DNA of 64,000 bases, from positions 620,001-684,000 of the forward strand of contig NZQV01000010.1 in NCBI GenBank assembly GCA_002696035.1, in the 5' to 3' direction. The position numbers were made by a program, and so were the translations under genes. The DNA comes from Balneola sp. (lineage in GTDB: Bacteria; Bacteroidota; Rhodothermia; Balneolales; Balneolaceae). Below the pieces are notes generated by a model, which worked only from the letters and a program-made list of their open reading frames with translations, was not told where the DNA came from and made no database searches. How positions within the stretch are numbered: position 1 is the first letter of the stretch; every line of letters starts with the position of its first letter. This document shows, piece after piece, positions 44,531 through 53,993 of this stretch.

Positions 44531-47500
44531 TTAAAGACTGATCCGCTTATTCTCTTTCAGCAATTTCAAGAGACGATCTTCCAGCTTGGAACAGTATTCT
44601 TTTACATCCTCTTCCGTATTCAACTCTGACTTTGGGAAATCAGCCGGTAAAGACTCATTAAATGATACATAGGTCGCAGCTGGTTCAGCTGCCTGTCCGG
44701 TCTCTTCCTGCCTTTTAGCATATAGTTGAGAAAGTGTGGTTAGTGCATTCCCCTTCAGCTTTTGATTCACCTTGAAAACCGCCGAAGTCATTTGATCAAT
44801 GAATTTTGTGGATTCAACCTGGTCTAGAGCAGATTGTATTCCCCGAAGTACCTTCTTCTGATCTTCAGCCTCTAATTTCTTGTACTCCCCTTTAGACTCT
44901 ATTTCCTGAATTACTTCTGAGATCTCTGATTCGGCCTGCTCCCTTTCTTCATCTATCACCTGGTTTAGTTTATCCTTAAGGGAATCGATCAGATCCTTAG
45001 CATCACGAAGCGTATTGCCTTTGTAGGGTTCGGGATCTTGGTAGATCTGTTCCACCTCCTCCACTTCATTCCCATCAATATAACTCAGATTAGGATTATC
45101 CCCGGTGGCAAACCGCTTGATATCATCAAAAATGCGACGCTGCTCTTCACTGTTTATAAACTGACGAATGGGATCTAACAGCTGCTCTTTGGCATCCAAC
45201 AGGTCTTCTTCAAAATCACTGACCTGTTTTACAATTTGGCTGTATTCTTTTTCAGCAAGTTCCTTAAACAGATCGTGCACTTTCTGCAACTTCACCACAA
45301 ACGGATACTCCCGCCGATGCTGCTGCAGTATGCCATGAATTTCGGTGGCTGTTTCTTTCAGCTTGTCCTTAAAGGCAAGCGCTACATCTTTGCCATCGTT
45401 ATGCGGACAAGGTTCGTTAAATGCATCCGAATACACTTCTTTCAACAATCGGACATCAGAGGTATCGAAATCAGCCTGGGGTTTGATCTGGATATTGTTG
45501 TACAGGGCTTTGTTGAAAAGGGCATCTTTAGCCGTTTCATTATCCAGAAGATTTCCATCCTTGCTGATCTCAACTTTACCGCGCTTGCTCAGCTTTGCAA
45601 GGATCGCTAAAATTGCTTCCGGGTACCATCCATATGAATTCTTTTGATAGTGGTCTAAAAGATCATGAATGGTCGTTCGGTCCGAACGTTGTTGCCTTCG
45701 GTTGACCGTCCCGAACATATCAGTTTCGGCTTCCGACATGGCAGAATCATCGGGATCAAAAAGATCGTCATTATCATCCCCCAAAATCTGCTGAACGGTA
45801 GCCTGTGTATAGGTGATCTCACCCAGCATTTTCAGATTCGGAAAGGCAATTTTAACCAATTCCTGAAAAGCCTTGGCTACTTTTTGTTTTCCGCTTGAGC
45901 TATCCCCCATTTCGAGCGGCCCCTGCCCTGTAAGCACTTTTGCTTTCCCAAGCAGATCATCAACCAGTCGTTTGATGGCAGCTTTGCGTTCTATGTTCTT
46001 CTGCTCTTTAGCGGAGAGAATGGTATTCACACTGGCACTGATATCTGATGAACGGGTTCTCTTGATATACAGCTTCGTTTGAAGGTAAAGCATTACATCC
46101 TTAATGAGCCGTTCATGGGCAGGTAAAACAAAGGTGAGTTTTTTGTTATATCCCATGGCCTGATTCTTCAGGGTATCCATTTCATCAAAATGAGGATGGT
46201 ATGGAGTGATTACATCTATAGTAAGCTCCTGATCTCGTCCTTGTGAGATTCCATCAATGTATTTAGAAAAAGCGTATTCCTGCTTATTCCCTTCATACCT
46301 GAATTTACTGTCGGAAATAATGTCATTGTATATCACATCACTTAAAAAGCTGGTGATCTCCTTATTCTCAATGGATGTATTTTTGATCTGTTTCTCAATA
46401 TCCTTCTCTTCGTTGGTGAGGTATTCGTACAGCTCTCCGTTTCGCTGAATGTAGATCTGTGATTCCAGTTTATTCAGTGCCTCTTTAACCCGGTCTTCAT
46501 GTTTTTTCGGATTAATATTGATCTCATCAATCATCAGGATCGAAATGTTTCTCAACGTAGGCTTAAACTGCCGGTAATACTTTACCATGAATAAGGCTTT
46601 GAGAACCTGAATCGCAAAATCATCCCCAAGGTTGTTTTCGGCTAAATTAATCGAGGCTTGAAGTTCACCCCGAATAGACTTCCGGTTTCCATCAAAGGTC
46701 TTGTCAAAACTCACAAAGTACCCAATGTCTTTATCCTTAGAATCTTTCAATACCTCCTGGAAAACCCCTAACATAGAGCGTTCACCTACTGACTGATGCT
46801 TCCCCTGAAATGCATTGTTCTCGGACAAGCCTCTCATACATTCCTGAAACAGGTGAAATTGGTAGGTTATGAAAGGATACTTATTGATGAACTCATTCTC
46901 GTCTTTGTACCATCGGAAATGCACCCCATCCGTAAATCGAAGGATGGTTTCGAGGTTTGCTTCCTCCTTCTGCCACACTTTAGACAACTTATTTGATCCG
47001 GTCTCATTCTTTTTGAGCAGCCGCTTTTCGATAACCTCATCTACATTGGCTGATGTAAGCGAGATCCTATTCTTGAACCGGGCTTCGATCTGGGAAAAGT
47101 CATATTCCTGTCCCTTTCCAATTTGTCCGACCACACGCTCCAGATCTTCCTGAGAAGTCACAAACACCCAAGCCTTTCCATTCGTCGTTGTCGCAAGCTT
47201 TTCGGCAATGGACTGGAGTTTTAGCTTCAGCTGCGTGTTATCAGAAATGAATTGCCCGACTTCATCCACAAAAAAGTTCAGTCTAAAGTCATCACCCTTA
47301 GTTTCCATATACCGATTGATATCGGCACACAGTTTATCAACAGAAAGGGAGTAGTCTTCTTTGAGTTCGCTCAGGATAGATTTGTACTTATCCGGATTAT
47401 CATTGAATAACCTTCCAAGAACTTCTGCTGCTGCAGACTTTACTTTTGGATGAAAATATTTACGCCGTGCATCGATCCACGACTCATCATATTCTTCTCC

Positions 47501-48037
47501 AAACTGCTTTTTAAACTCTTCGTATTTCTCTTCTTCAGTCAACCATCGTTCAAAATTTGCGACATGCCCTTGTTCCCCATAATACCCTAAGTGTTCATTG
47601 AAAACTTTATTGAAAACATGTAGGATCACGTTTTCTACATCAGTGGTATTCTCATCTGCCTTCTGGTCAATGTTAAAGAGTATGGACTCCGCCTCAGTAG
47701 AAACGGCTTTTAATACATCCGCTTTCAGCAGCGAATCCTGAATCTTATCGGCGAACATCTTGCCGAATTCATTTCCATCCACCGTTTTATTGGAAAGCAC
47801 ATAAGACAGGATCTTCAGCAAGTGTGATTTACCTGACCCAAAGAAACCGGAGATCCAGACCCCGTTGGCCCCGGCATAGTTGTTATAGGCCTCAAAAAGT
47901 GTAGCGATCTTCTTAGAAATTTCTTTCGTGATCACATACTCTTTGATCTCATCTAAGGCCTGAGACTCATCGTCAGCTTTGATAACTGTTTCAATGTCGC
48001 GGCTGACGTCGTGTTCAAAATAATCGTAAAAACTCAT
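44531..48037 (-). CDS. brxC: BREX P-loop ATPase BrxC
   Basis: 1168 aa. Walker A SGFFGSGKSHLLK (Gly64-Ser71) follows the BrxC-typical start SRDIETVIKADD. A Walker-B-like FFVDEVGQFI lies near residue 254. The C-terminal third is coiled coil and ends in SFNESLPADFPKSEL, then EDRLLKLLKENKRISL. Length and layout are those of BrxC/PglY of type 1 systems, a large ATPase thought to form the BREX core with PglX and PglZ. It starts 10 bp after brxB. Confidence 0.95.
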   Translation of the reverse strand: MSFYDYFEHDVSRDIETVIKADDESQALDEIKEYVITKEISKKIATLFEAYNNYAGANGVWISGFFGSGKSHLLKILSYVLSNKTVDGNEFGKMFADKIQDSLLKADVLKAVSTEAESILFNIDQKADENTTDVENVILHVFNKVFNEHLGYYGEQGHVANFERWLTEEEKYEEFKKQFGEEYDESWIDARRKYFHPKVKSAAAEVLGRLFNDNPDKYKSILSELKEDYSLSVDKLCADINRYMETKGDDFRLNFFVDEVGQFISDNTQLKLKLQSIAEKLATTTNGKAWVFVTSQEDLERVVGQIGKGQEYDFSQIEARFKNRISLTSANVDEVIEKRLLKKNETGSNKLSKVWQKEEANLETILRFTDGVHFRWYKDENEFINKYPFITYQFHLFQECMRGLSENNAFQGKHQSVGERSMLGVFQEVLKDSKDKDIGYFVSFDKTFDGNRKSIRGELQASINLAENNLGDDFAIQVLKALFMVKYYRQFKPTLRNISILMIDEININPKKHEDRVKEALNKLESQIYIQRNGELYEYLTNEEKDIEKQIKNTSIENKEITSFLSDVIYNDIISDSKFRYEGNKQEYAFSKYIDGISQGRDQELTIDVITPYHPHFDEMDTLKNQAMGYNKKLTFVLPAHERLIKDVMLYLQTKLYIKRTRSSDISASVNTILSAKEQKNIERKAAIKRLVDDLLGKAKVLTGQGPLEMGDSSSGKQKVAKAFQELVKIAFPNLKMLGEITYTQATVQQILGDDNDDLFDPDDSAMSEAETDMFGTVNRRQQRSDRTTIHDLLDHYQKNSYGWYPEAILAILAKLSKRGKVEISKDGNLLDNETAKDALFNKALYNNIQIKPQADFDTSDVRLLKEVYSDAFNEPCPHNDGKDVALAFKDKLKETATEIHGILQQHRREYPFVVKLQKVHDLFKELAEKEYSQIVKQVSDFEEDLLDAKEQLLDPIRQFINSEEQRRIFDDIKRFATGDNPNLSYIDGNEVEEVEQIYQDPEPYKGNTLRDAKDLIDSLKDKLNQVIDEEREQAESEISEVIQEIESKGEYKKLEAEDQKKVLRGIQSALDQVESTKFIDQMTSAVFKVNQKLKGNALTTLSQLYAKRQEETGQAAEPAATYVSFNESLPADFPKSELNTEEDVKEYCSKLEDRLLKLLKENKRISL

Positions 48038-48047
48038 GCAGATTGAT

Positions 48048-48614
48048 TTATAGTTTGAAGGCTCGGTAATAATTCTTCTTAAGTCGCCCGAAGAGCCTTA
48101 GGTATTTACCGTCATATTCACCCGGGTAAAAAATGACCGTCGGTGAATTCACAGCAATGCTTTGGATGTTATTTAAAATTTTGTGAGACCGTATCAAGGG
48201 ATAAGCTAATCCAACACCGGTTATAAAATATAAGTCAGCCTCGCTGTTTTTAATTCTTTTTTCGATCTGAGGGATATACACTTCATCAAAGTGCATAGTC
48301 GAAAGCATGGCTTCTTTAAATTCTTGCCTGGGCATCTCCCCTTCAAGTTCAAAGACTTCATCGAGTCCTAATTCCCGATCTAACAACTCCATTTGCAGAT
48401 CATAAAGGTTTAGCTCAAGCACCTTGAGCCCTTTGTTTTTCAGCTTGGTTACTAACCCTTCAACCGCCCCCGAAATGCTTACTTCATCAGCAGGATCATA
48501 TGTAAATACATGGAATGGTATTTCACCGCTCAAGTTCTTCATTTGAAGGAAGTCCTCTGTCGTGACCTTATCGAACAATTCCGTAAACTTATGATTGATC
48601 TCTTTTGCGTTCAT
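48048..48614 (-). CDS. brxB: BREX protein BrxB (DUF1788)
   Basis: 188 aa. It matches the DUF1788/BrxB pattern, with the FHVFTYDPADE stretch near residue 30, LYFITGVGLAYPLIRSHKIL in the middle and VIFYPGEYDGKYLRLFGRL near the end. BrxB is a small protein of unknown biochemistry needed for BREX assembly. In type 1 systems it follows brxA; here it follows a nuclease gene by 76 bp and precedes brxC by 10 bp. Confidence 0.93.
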   Translation of the reverse strand: MNAKEINHKFTELFDKVTTEDFLQMKNLSGEIPFHVFTYDPADEVSISGAVEGLVTKLKNKGLKVLELNLYDLQMELLDRELGLDEVFELEGEMPRQEFKEAMLSTMHFDEVYIPQIEKRIKNSEADLYFITGVGLAYPLIRSHKILNNIQSIAVNSPTVIFYPGEYDGKYLRLFGRLKKNYYRAFKL

Positions 48615-48690
48615 TGAATAAGTGAAACTCCGTATAAACTAACAGATAAGGGTTAATCTTTAGGCCTTAGTGTAACGAAAATAGTATTTA

Positions 48691-49722
48691 TTAACCATGG
48701 TAAGTTTGAACGGTTTTATCCAATAGATTGGTTGCTGATTTTAGCCGCTCCACTGCCTGTTCAAGATCTGGAGAGCCATCTTCTTTCGTAGGAATCCATG
48801 TTTCCGAATTTTCAGCATGCCATTGCGCAAAAGTCACCCATTTTCCATGCCCGAGTCGTGCAGGTTTATCAACTGGAAGGTTCATCTCCGAAGCTACTTC
48901 CCTTATTAAATTCAGCCACTCCCATTTCTTATCACGTTGAACGATATCTCCCTCAGGCGCAGAAGATATTTTGTAGCAAAGTTTTGGACCCTCTATTTGC
49001 AAGTATATATCATGACCATCAATATCTCCCTTACGATTCCACCAAAAGGCCATAAATCCACCTGATGGATTTGAAACATATCCCCAATTTATTGATTCAT
49101 TGAACTCTCTATTGAGAAATTTGAAGAACCCTTTCCACTGGCTGTTATTCCATTCTTTTGGAGGCAGTACTTTATACAACTCTACCTCTCTTTCCATCCC
49201 CTCTAAATACTCAAGGTATTCTAAGTAAATTGCATTGTGAATACCATGTTCTTTACCCTCTCTTAAAATTTCAAGAAAATCTTCCCTTTTGAAAACTTGG
49301 TATTTGTCTTCCTCTGGTTTATCGTAATTGGCTTGATCTCCGGTTTTAAAGAAAATTGGAATAATTTTATCATTTTCGACTTCTTTATTCTCTTTAACAA
49401 ACTCTCTGTATCTATTTAATTGATCTGAATGTTCACTGGAATTAACTTTGTCTTCAATAATCACAAAATACTTCTCATTGATTTCGATGAAGACATCTAT
49501 TCTCATCCACTGAGTAATAACCTTGAGTTCTTTAATCTCCGGCAAAGATTTCCCCTGCATCGAGAAGAACTTTTCAAGTAAGCTTTTTGCTGTTCTATTT
49601 AATGCTGGATTCAGATCTTTGTATTTAGGATTGGCCCAAGCACACAACCATCCAATAAATGCATCTTGGGTTAGTTCTGAAGTAGCGTACGAAAAAATAT
49701 TTGGTCCATTATCTTTATTCAT
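48691..49722 (-). CDS. PD-(D/E)XK family nuclease
   Basis: 343 aa. The N terminus has the family's SELTQDAFIGWLCAW helix (Glu16, Gln19). The active core is IDVFIEI (Asp76) followed by VIIEDKVNS with Glu90, Asp91 and Lys92, then a helix with QLNRY. This is the PDDEXK_4-type nuclease seen in many defence loci. The C-terminal ~150 residues contain many Trp residues (FMAFWWNRKGD, KKWEWLNL) and may bind nucleic acid. It overlaps the upstream AAA ATPase gene by 8 bp, suggesting that the two act as a pair. Confidence 0.82.
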   Translation of the reverse strand: MNKDNGPNIFSYATSELTQDAFIGWLCAWANPKYKDLNPALNRTAKSLLEKFFSMQGKSLPEIKELKVITQWMRIDVFIEINEKYFVIIEDKVNSSEHSDQLNRYREFVKENKEVENDKIIPIFFKTGDQANYDKPEEDKYQVFKREDFLEILREGKEHGIHNAIYLEYLEYLEGMEREVELYKVLPPKEWNNSQWKGFFKFLNREFNESINWGYVSNPSGGFMAFWWNRKGDIDGHDIYLQIEGPKLCYKISSAPEGDIVQRDKKWEWLNLIREVASEMNLPVDKPARLGHGKWVTFAQWHAENSETWIPTKEDGSPDLEQAVERLKSATNLLDKTVQTYHG

Positions 49723-50809
49723 TTAACTCTCCATTTTGATATTTAAACCCAATTCCATTCACCGCCAATTTTCGCTGCAAGCTTCCCACATTGCAAACTT
49801 CAGCTAACGTCATGGGCCGGGTAATTTCAATTTCTTTTCCGAGATGATCGGCTAATTCGTGAGCCTTTGGAATGCTTAGTTTGGTAAACTCATGTATCCC
49901 CTTCAAACGGCCTCCCCGAAGCAGGGCCGGATCAATATCATCTAACTTGGTGTTGAAAGTGCATATAATATTCAACTTAAGAAAGTCAGCAGGGAAGCCG
50001 TCAGTGAGGTTCAGGAGGTTGGAGACGGCATTGGAGTTATCTGCTGCTCGTTTCATGAGCACCGTTTCGGCATCTTCGATCACTAGTACGCTTCCAGGAT
50101 GATCCATCAGCACCCCGATCAAATCCGGTGAAGCCAATTGATCGGCAAAGCCCGGGGTAATATAGATGGCTTTGTTTTTGACTTTACTCAGCACTGTTTT
50201 TATGAATGAGGTTTTTCCGGTTCCCGGCTGTCCGTGCAGCAGATACAGTCCACTATCTTCCTTTTTGTTGATAGAGTTCACCATTTCTTGTCTCAGGCTT
50301 TCAACTTCAGCGCCCAAAAACTTGGTCAGGTCTTCTTTATAAGGAGTAAATTTCCTGAATTTGATGCGCAATGATCCCAACTCACTTTGTAAGAACCCAA
50401 TCTCGAACTTTGTATCTGTTTTCTGGAGTGCTTTTAGTTCTTTCTTGAATTTTTCTACGGTTTCGGCATTGCTTTCATGATCGAAGAACATTTGGATGCT
50501 ATCATTCTCCGAATCGAAGCGCAGTGTAATTCCATGTTCTAGATGCAGAAAATAGTTGTGCTCGCCAAAGGACAGTACATGGTCATCCATCCAGGTAATC
50601 CTATTCTCAGGTAGCCATTGATATTCTTGCTCCACTTTAGCGACCCAATGCTCCCATTTTTCCGAGCTTAAATTGGATACAAAAAATTTACTGGGAATCA
50701 GGTCTCTGCTGAGTACATGCAGACTTTGTCCAAAAATCCCGAAATGTGAGAGTGCTTTAAGTTTGTCCCCTATGGTGTGCTTAGTTGGTTTCGATGAATG
50801 TTCTATCAT
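49715..50809 (-). CDS. AAA+ ATPase at the head of the BREX operon
   Basis: 364 aa. The N-terminal ~160 residues are unrecognised. The C-terminal AAA module has Walker A HGQPGTGKTS (192-201), Walker B VLVIEDAETV (241-250), a sensor-1-like ICTFNTKLDDID and an arginine-rich LLRGGRLKG, resembling BCS1/FtsH-type AAA proteins. It probably remodels a protein or DNA complex and is translationally linked to the following nuclease. It sits where brxA would be expected in a type 1 BREX operon, but is unrelated in sequence. A 54-codon ORF lies just upstream. Confidence 0.82.
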   Translation of the reverse strand: MIEHSSKPTKHTIGDKLKALSHFGIFGQSLHVLSRDLIPSKFFVSNLSSEKWEHWVAKVEQEYQWLPENRITWMDDHVLSFGEHNYFLHLEHGITLRFDSENDSIQMFFDHESNAETVEKFKKELKALQKTDTKFEIGFLQSELGSLRIKFRKFTPYKEDLTKFLGAEVESLRQEMVNSINKKEDSGLYLLHGQPGTGKTSFIKTVLSKVKNKAIYITPGFADQLASPDLIGVLMDHPGSVLVIEDAETVLMKRAADNSNAVSNLLNLTDGFPADFLKLNIICTFNTKLDDIDPALLRGGRLKGIHEFTKLSIPKAHELADHLGKEIEITRPMTLAEVCNVGSLQRKLAVNGIGFKYQNGELNE

Positions 50810-50886
50810 TATTTCTCCCGAATTGGTTGGTAGTGTCTTTTACTCTTTACTAATGTAAATACTACCCCTGACAGAATTTGTCACCT

Positions 50887-51051
50887 CTACTTGCTAAAAT
50901 ATTCTGCACAAAGCTTTTCCATTTCCCAATAATCAATCCATTCCTTCGATTCTACAACCTCACTCAATAACTCCCAAGATTCCTCCCAAGTTAGATTATC
51001 TCGGACAAGGTTGTGTATGCCCTTTGTAAGCCTAAGCTCTTTCTCCGTCAT
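50887..51051 (-). CDS. Small acidic ORF (54 aa) upstream of the BREX operon
   Basis: The ORF runs from ATG 51051 to a TAG at 50887-50889, preceding the AAA gene by 77 bp on the same strand. The peptide starts MTEKELRLTKGIHNLVRDN and ends MEKLCAEYFSK. It is helical and rich in Trp, Glu and Leu (LTWEESWELLSEVVE, EWIDYWEME), which looks like real protein composition rather than noise. I do not recognise it. It could be the first operon gene or a small regulator. Confidence 0.55.
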   Translation of the reverse strand: MTEKELRLTKGIHNLVRDNLTWEESWELLSEVVESKEWIDYWEMEKLCAEYFSK

Positions 51052-51187
51052 TTAAAGCTGTTTTTACTGAACCTTTACTTAGTTAGAGCGATGAGAATGG
51101 GATTCCTTACAGAAAAATTGGGAATATTATTTTTCAGTATTTGTAGTAACTATAACGGATAACGTTAATTAAAATACCGCTATTCAT

Positions 51188-51388
51188 TTAGTTAGTCTTC
51201 AAATAATACTTTGCAGGGCGTGAGTTAATGACCAATCTGCAGTTTGGATGTACTTTATGAAATTTGGCTAGGATCTCACGATCAAAGTTTTGTGACTCAT
51301 CATTTAGAGGAAGCGTATTTAGTTTTATGAGGCTTTTTAAACCTAGTATTTCCTTTACACCTATACCGGTTTGAACTACTATTCTGTA
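51188..51388 (-). pseudogene. Leucine-rich-repeat gene remnant (C-terminal end)
   Basis: A 66-codon frame without a start codon, bounded upstream by a stop, reads GLKSLIKLNTLPLND and then LAKFHKVHPNCRLVINSR. This is the typical last repeat and cap of a bacterial LRR protein (LxxLxxLxLxxT, then LPNCxI). No upstream repeats remain. I infer the decayed 3' end of an LRR gene left between the BREX operon and the lipoprotein gene. The rest of 51052-51442 shows no gene. Confidence 0.5.
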
Positions 51389-51442
51389 TTAGATAATAAG
51401 TCGGACTCTTTTTTAAGCTATTTTTAACCGCTTGAATAGTTA

Positions 51443-53668
51443 TTACAACTTCTTTATATCCACATATCTATGATTGTTTTCACACCCGTAAAATGAATTA
51501 GCACTCACCGAGCCATCCTCATATATCATAATCCAACCCAACAGTGCGAATCCAAGATTAAGTTTACTCATGCTAATTGACCCTATTTTATATTTGTCGA
51601 TGGTATTATCACTGCATGAGACATTGGCAGGTGTTATAGTTGGAGTAAAGTTAAAAGATCCGCCGCCACTGCTACTGTTATCCTCATATCTCCAATTATA
51701 GGTCCAGTCATCATTAAACTTTACTATTTTGTTTTCGATTTGAAATGAATTGCCAACAATAATGTCATAGGCACCATTAGTCAAAGTAATTTTATCCAGG
51801 CTTATGGTAGCCGTTCTCCTATTTGTGGCATCATATACTTTAACCTGATAGTCATCTATTATCAGATCATCTCCCGATTTAGGTTTATCACCTAACACGA
51901 TTCCAGTCCAGGGTAATCCAAACTCTCCAACCGCTACCGGCTCACCTTGGTAAATCAATCTTACCATGTGTTCCATGTAATTTGGGAGAGTTAGTTCTTC
52001 CCCATTTTCTACAGTCAATACAGGTTCTATCAAATCATAATCTGGGTAATAATTTCCAATCTGCAATACGTAACCATTGTTAACCAAGATTTTTACATCC
52101 ACTTCCTCGGAATCGCCGAATGAATTGGCCCCAATTACTGTGAAAATATCAGTGCCTGTAAATCCATTATCCGGAGTGTATGTAAATACACCTAAGTTTT
52201 CATCATCAAGCGCTAACTCGCCTTGAGAAGGGGTTGACCCTATTTTGTAGATTGCGACGAAGTTGCCCATAAGTGTATCGGTGATAGACTTGTTAGGTTC
52301 TACAGAATATGTGGATTCAACTACAGTGGGCTTGGGTGGTTTTAATACAGCTTTCAATTTGTATGTATCCGATTGGCTACCGTCTATCGTTAGCTCAAAC
52401 TCTTGGTTCTCAATATCCAGCATTTCATCTGGTTTATATTCAAGAGTAATCACGATAGTGGAATCAAGTGTTTCCGAGGCGTGATCAATTCTGGGATCAG
52501 AATTGCTTTCTATACTCATTCCTTCCATATCTGAATTTTCTGTGAAAACAGAATAGTCATCATTAAATATCGAAATCCAGTCAGCCGGTACTTTATCTTC
52601 AAAGCTACTTATTGTCGACCGAAATTCTTCTAAGGTTTCTAAAAAGTCATTCGGCGCTTCGTATTGAATACTTAACTCCAAAGATTTAGATACTCCATGT
52701 TCAAATTCAAAGACTGAGACTGAGTAAATATTCTTTAGTTTATCTGAACTGGAACTCCTAAATGTGTATAAAGCCTCATCAAACCATAGGCTCGCACATT
52801 CTCCGATTTTGGGCAACTGTTCTGCAATTTTTTCAATATGATCAAGTGCATAAAGTGCCCCGATTACACCTGTTGTTAGTCCCACAATAGTTCCCAATCC
52901 GGGAGCCATGGTAGCTAATGCTACACTATAACCGGTTAGTAAAGCACCCCCGGATGCTTTGAGTAAATTTCTTTTTATTCCGTTGAAATCTACATCTTCA
53001 CATACCAGAGAATTTACCTTCATCTTCTGCATTCCTGTCTGTAGATTCGTCTTAATCACACGAGCTATAAGCATCACTTCATCATCTTCAAATTGATCTA
53101 TCTTTCTTACAGCCTCAATTAAACTATCTCTTTCAGATATCAGGTTGTTTTTAAATTCTTCATTCTTTGTATTAGATATGGTCCCATTTACGACATTTAG
53201 AAGACTGTCAGTGAAGTTTGCAATGTATTTATCAGGGTTGTCGATTTGCTCATAGCTTTCAATCGTCAAATCGAGTTCTTGTTTTTGCCCCTCTATGCTG
53301 AATATAATTTGCTGCTCCCCTGCCTCAGCATGTGGCACGACAAAAAATAATGTTTGATTTGATTGATCTTCAGGATATCTGTAGAGATCAAGTTTTGTAC
53401 TATCTGATAATTGAGCCTCATACTCATCAGATGTCAGTTCAGAACCCTCTACGTTGATGAGTGCAAATTCTCCGGGGCCAAAAACAGGTTCTGTTTCGAA
53501 TGAAGCAACTATCGGATCGGGTTCATCAACTGGTGGAGTCTCTGGCCCGGTAATATTTTTCTTGTCCTTATTGCATCCAGCTACTAATACAATGGATAAG
53601 ATAAAAACGATGTTTATAATGTAAGAAGCTGAGAAAGCATGTGAGTTTTTAGAGCAATTTAAAGTCAT
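51443..53668 (-). CDS. Large lipoprotein with bacterial Ig-like domain
   Basis: 741 aa. A hydrophobic leader ends in a lipobox (VLVAGC), so the protein is probably an outer-surface lipoprotein. Residues ~50-140 look like a beta-sandwich (PVFGPGEFALINVEGSEL). A Gly/Ala-rich hydrophobic stretch at ~235-280 (ALLTGYSVALATMAPGLGTI) could insert into membrane. Residues ~450-540 form a cadherin/VCBS-like Ig domain with FTYTPDNGFTGTDIFTV. The C terminus is not a T9SS tail. Function unknown; a surface adhesin or sensor is possible. The gene is followed by the LRR remnant. Confidence 0.75.
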   Translation of the reverse strand: MTLNCSKNSHAFSASYIINIVFILSIVLVAGCNKDKKNITGPETPPVDEPDPIVASFETEPVFGPGEFALINVEGSELTSDEYEAQLSDSTKLDLYRYPEDQSNQTLFFVVPHAEAGEQQIIFSIEGQKQELDLTIESYEQIDNPDKYIANFTDSLLNVVNGTISNTKNEEFKNNLISERDSLIEAVRKIDQFEDDEVMLIARVIKTNLQTGMQKMKVNSLVCEDVDFNGIKRNLLKASGGALLTGYSVALATMAPGLGTIVGLTTGVIGALYALDHIEKIAEQLPKIGECASLWFDEALYTFRSSSSDKLKNIYSVSVFEFEHGVSKSLELSIQYEAPNDFLETLEEFRSTISSFEDKVPADWISIFNDDYSVFTENSDMEGMSIESNSDPRIDHASETLDSTIVITLEYKPDEMLDIENQEFELTIDGSQSDTYKLKAVLKPPKPTVVESTYSVEPNKSITDTLMGNFVAIYKIGSTPSQGELALDDENLGVFTYTPDNGFTGTDIFTVIGANSFGDSEEVDVKILVNNGYVLQIGNYYPDYDLIEPVLTVENGEELTLPNYMEHMVRLIYQGEPVAVGEFGLPWTGIVLGDKPKSGDDLIIDDYQVKVYDATNRRTATISLDKITLTNGAYDIIVGNSFQIENKIVKFNDDWTYNWRYEDNSSSGGGSFNFTPTITPANVSCSDNTIDKYKIGSISMSKLNLGFALLGWIMIYEDGSVSANSFYGCENNHRYVDIKKL

Positions 53669-53777
53669 TGTCTTTGCTTTATTTTGAAAAAATATATCTA
53701 CGCAGAATTTCGCCTCTATTCAACTGCCTTTATATGCAGTTTTTAATCAATCAAGTGTATTCTGAGATATACCTCAA

Positions 53778-53912
53778 TCAAACATTCATCTCCAAAAATG
53801 CGTCTTCCCCTCCACCCCGTGTTAAGGTATTTGAATTCATAATATACTGCCGGCCAAACCGGTACTTGGTCTCATCCACGGCTTTAGGTTTGCCAAATGA
53901 GTTAGATGGGAA
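53778..53912 (-). pseudogene. Y-family DNA polymerase 3'-end remnant
   Basis: The minus frame between a TAG at 53913-53915 and a TGA at 53778-53780 reads KAVDETKYRFGRQYIMNSNT and then GGGEDAFLEMNV. This lines up with the C terminus of the intact polymerase at 57653-59005 (EAIDEIKNRFGPKYITKANT, then EGNTHFLERN). The DNA is also similar to 57671-57790. It is a decayed second copy of the gene's 3' end, with the secreted endonuclease gene between the two copies. The plus-strand ORF over this stretch is therefore an antisense shadow. Confidence 0.75.
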
Positions 53913-53939
53913 CTAACATGATTGCTTGTATAAATAAGA

Positions 53940-53963
53940 AAAGCCCGGCGCTAACCGGGCTTT
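53940..53963 (-). terminator. Terminator of the T9SS endonuclease gene
   Basis: AAAGCCCGG / CCGGGCTTT form a 9-bp stem with a 6-nt loop, 30 bp after the stop at 53994. On the minus strand a T-rich run (TTTTCTTATTTAT) follows. Confidence 0.85.
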
Positions 53964-53993
53964 CTATTCCAATTACTGATCAAAGGATGATCA

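Noticed and set aside
27758-50809. DISARM or type I restriction-modification system
   Set aside because: DrmA/DrmB/DrmC and HsdR/HsdS features are missing, while BrxB, BrxC, PglX, PglZ and BrxL patterns are all present.
53668-53916. 82-aa plus-strand ORF
   Set aside because: It is antisense to the polymerase 3'-end remnant, whose minus-strand translation has clear homology.
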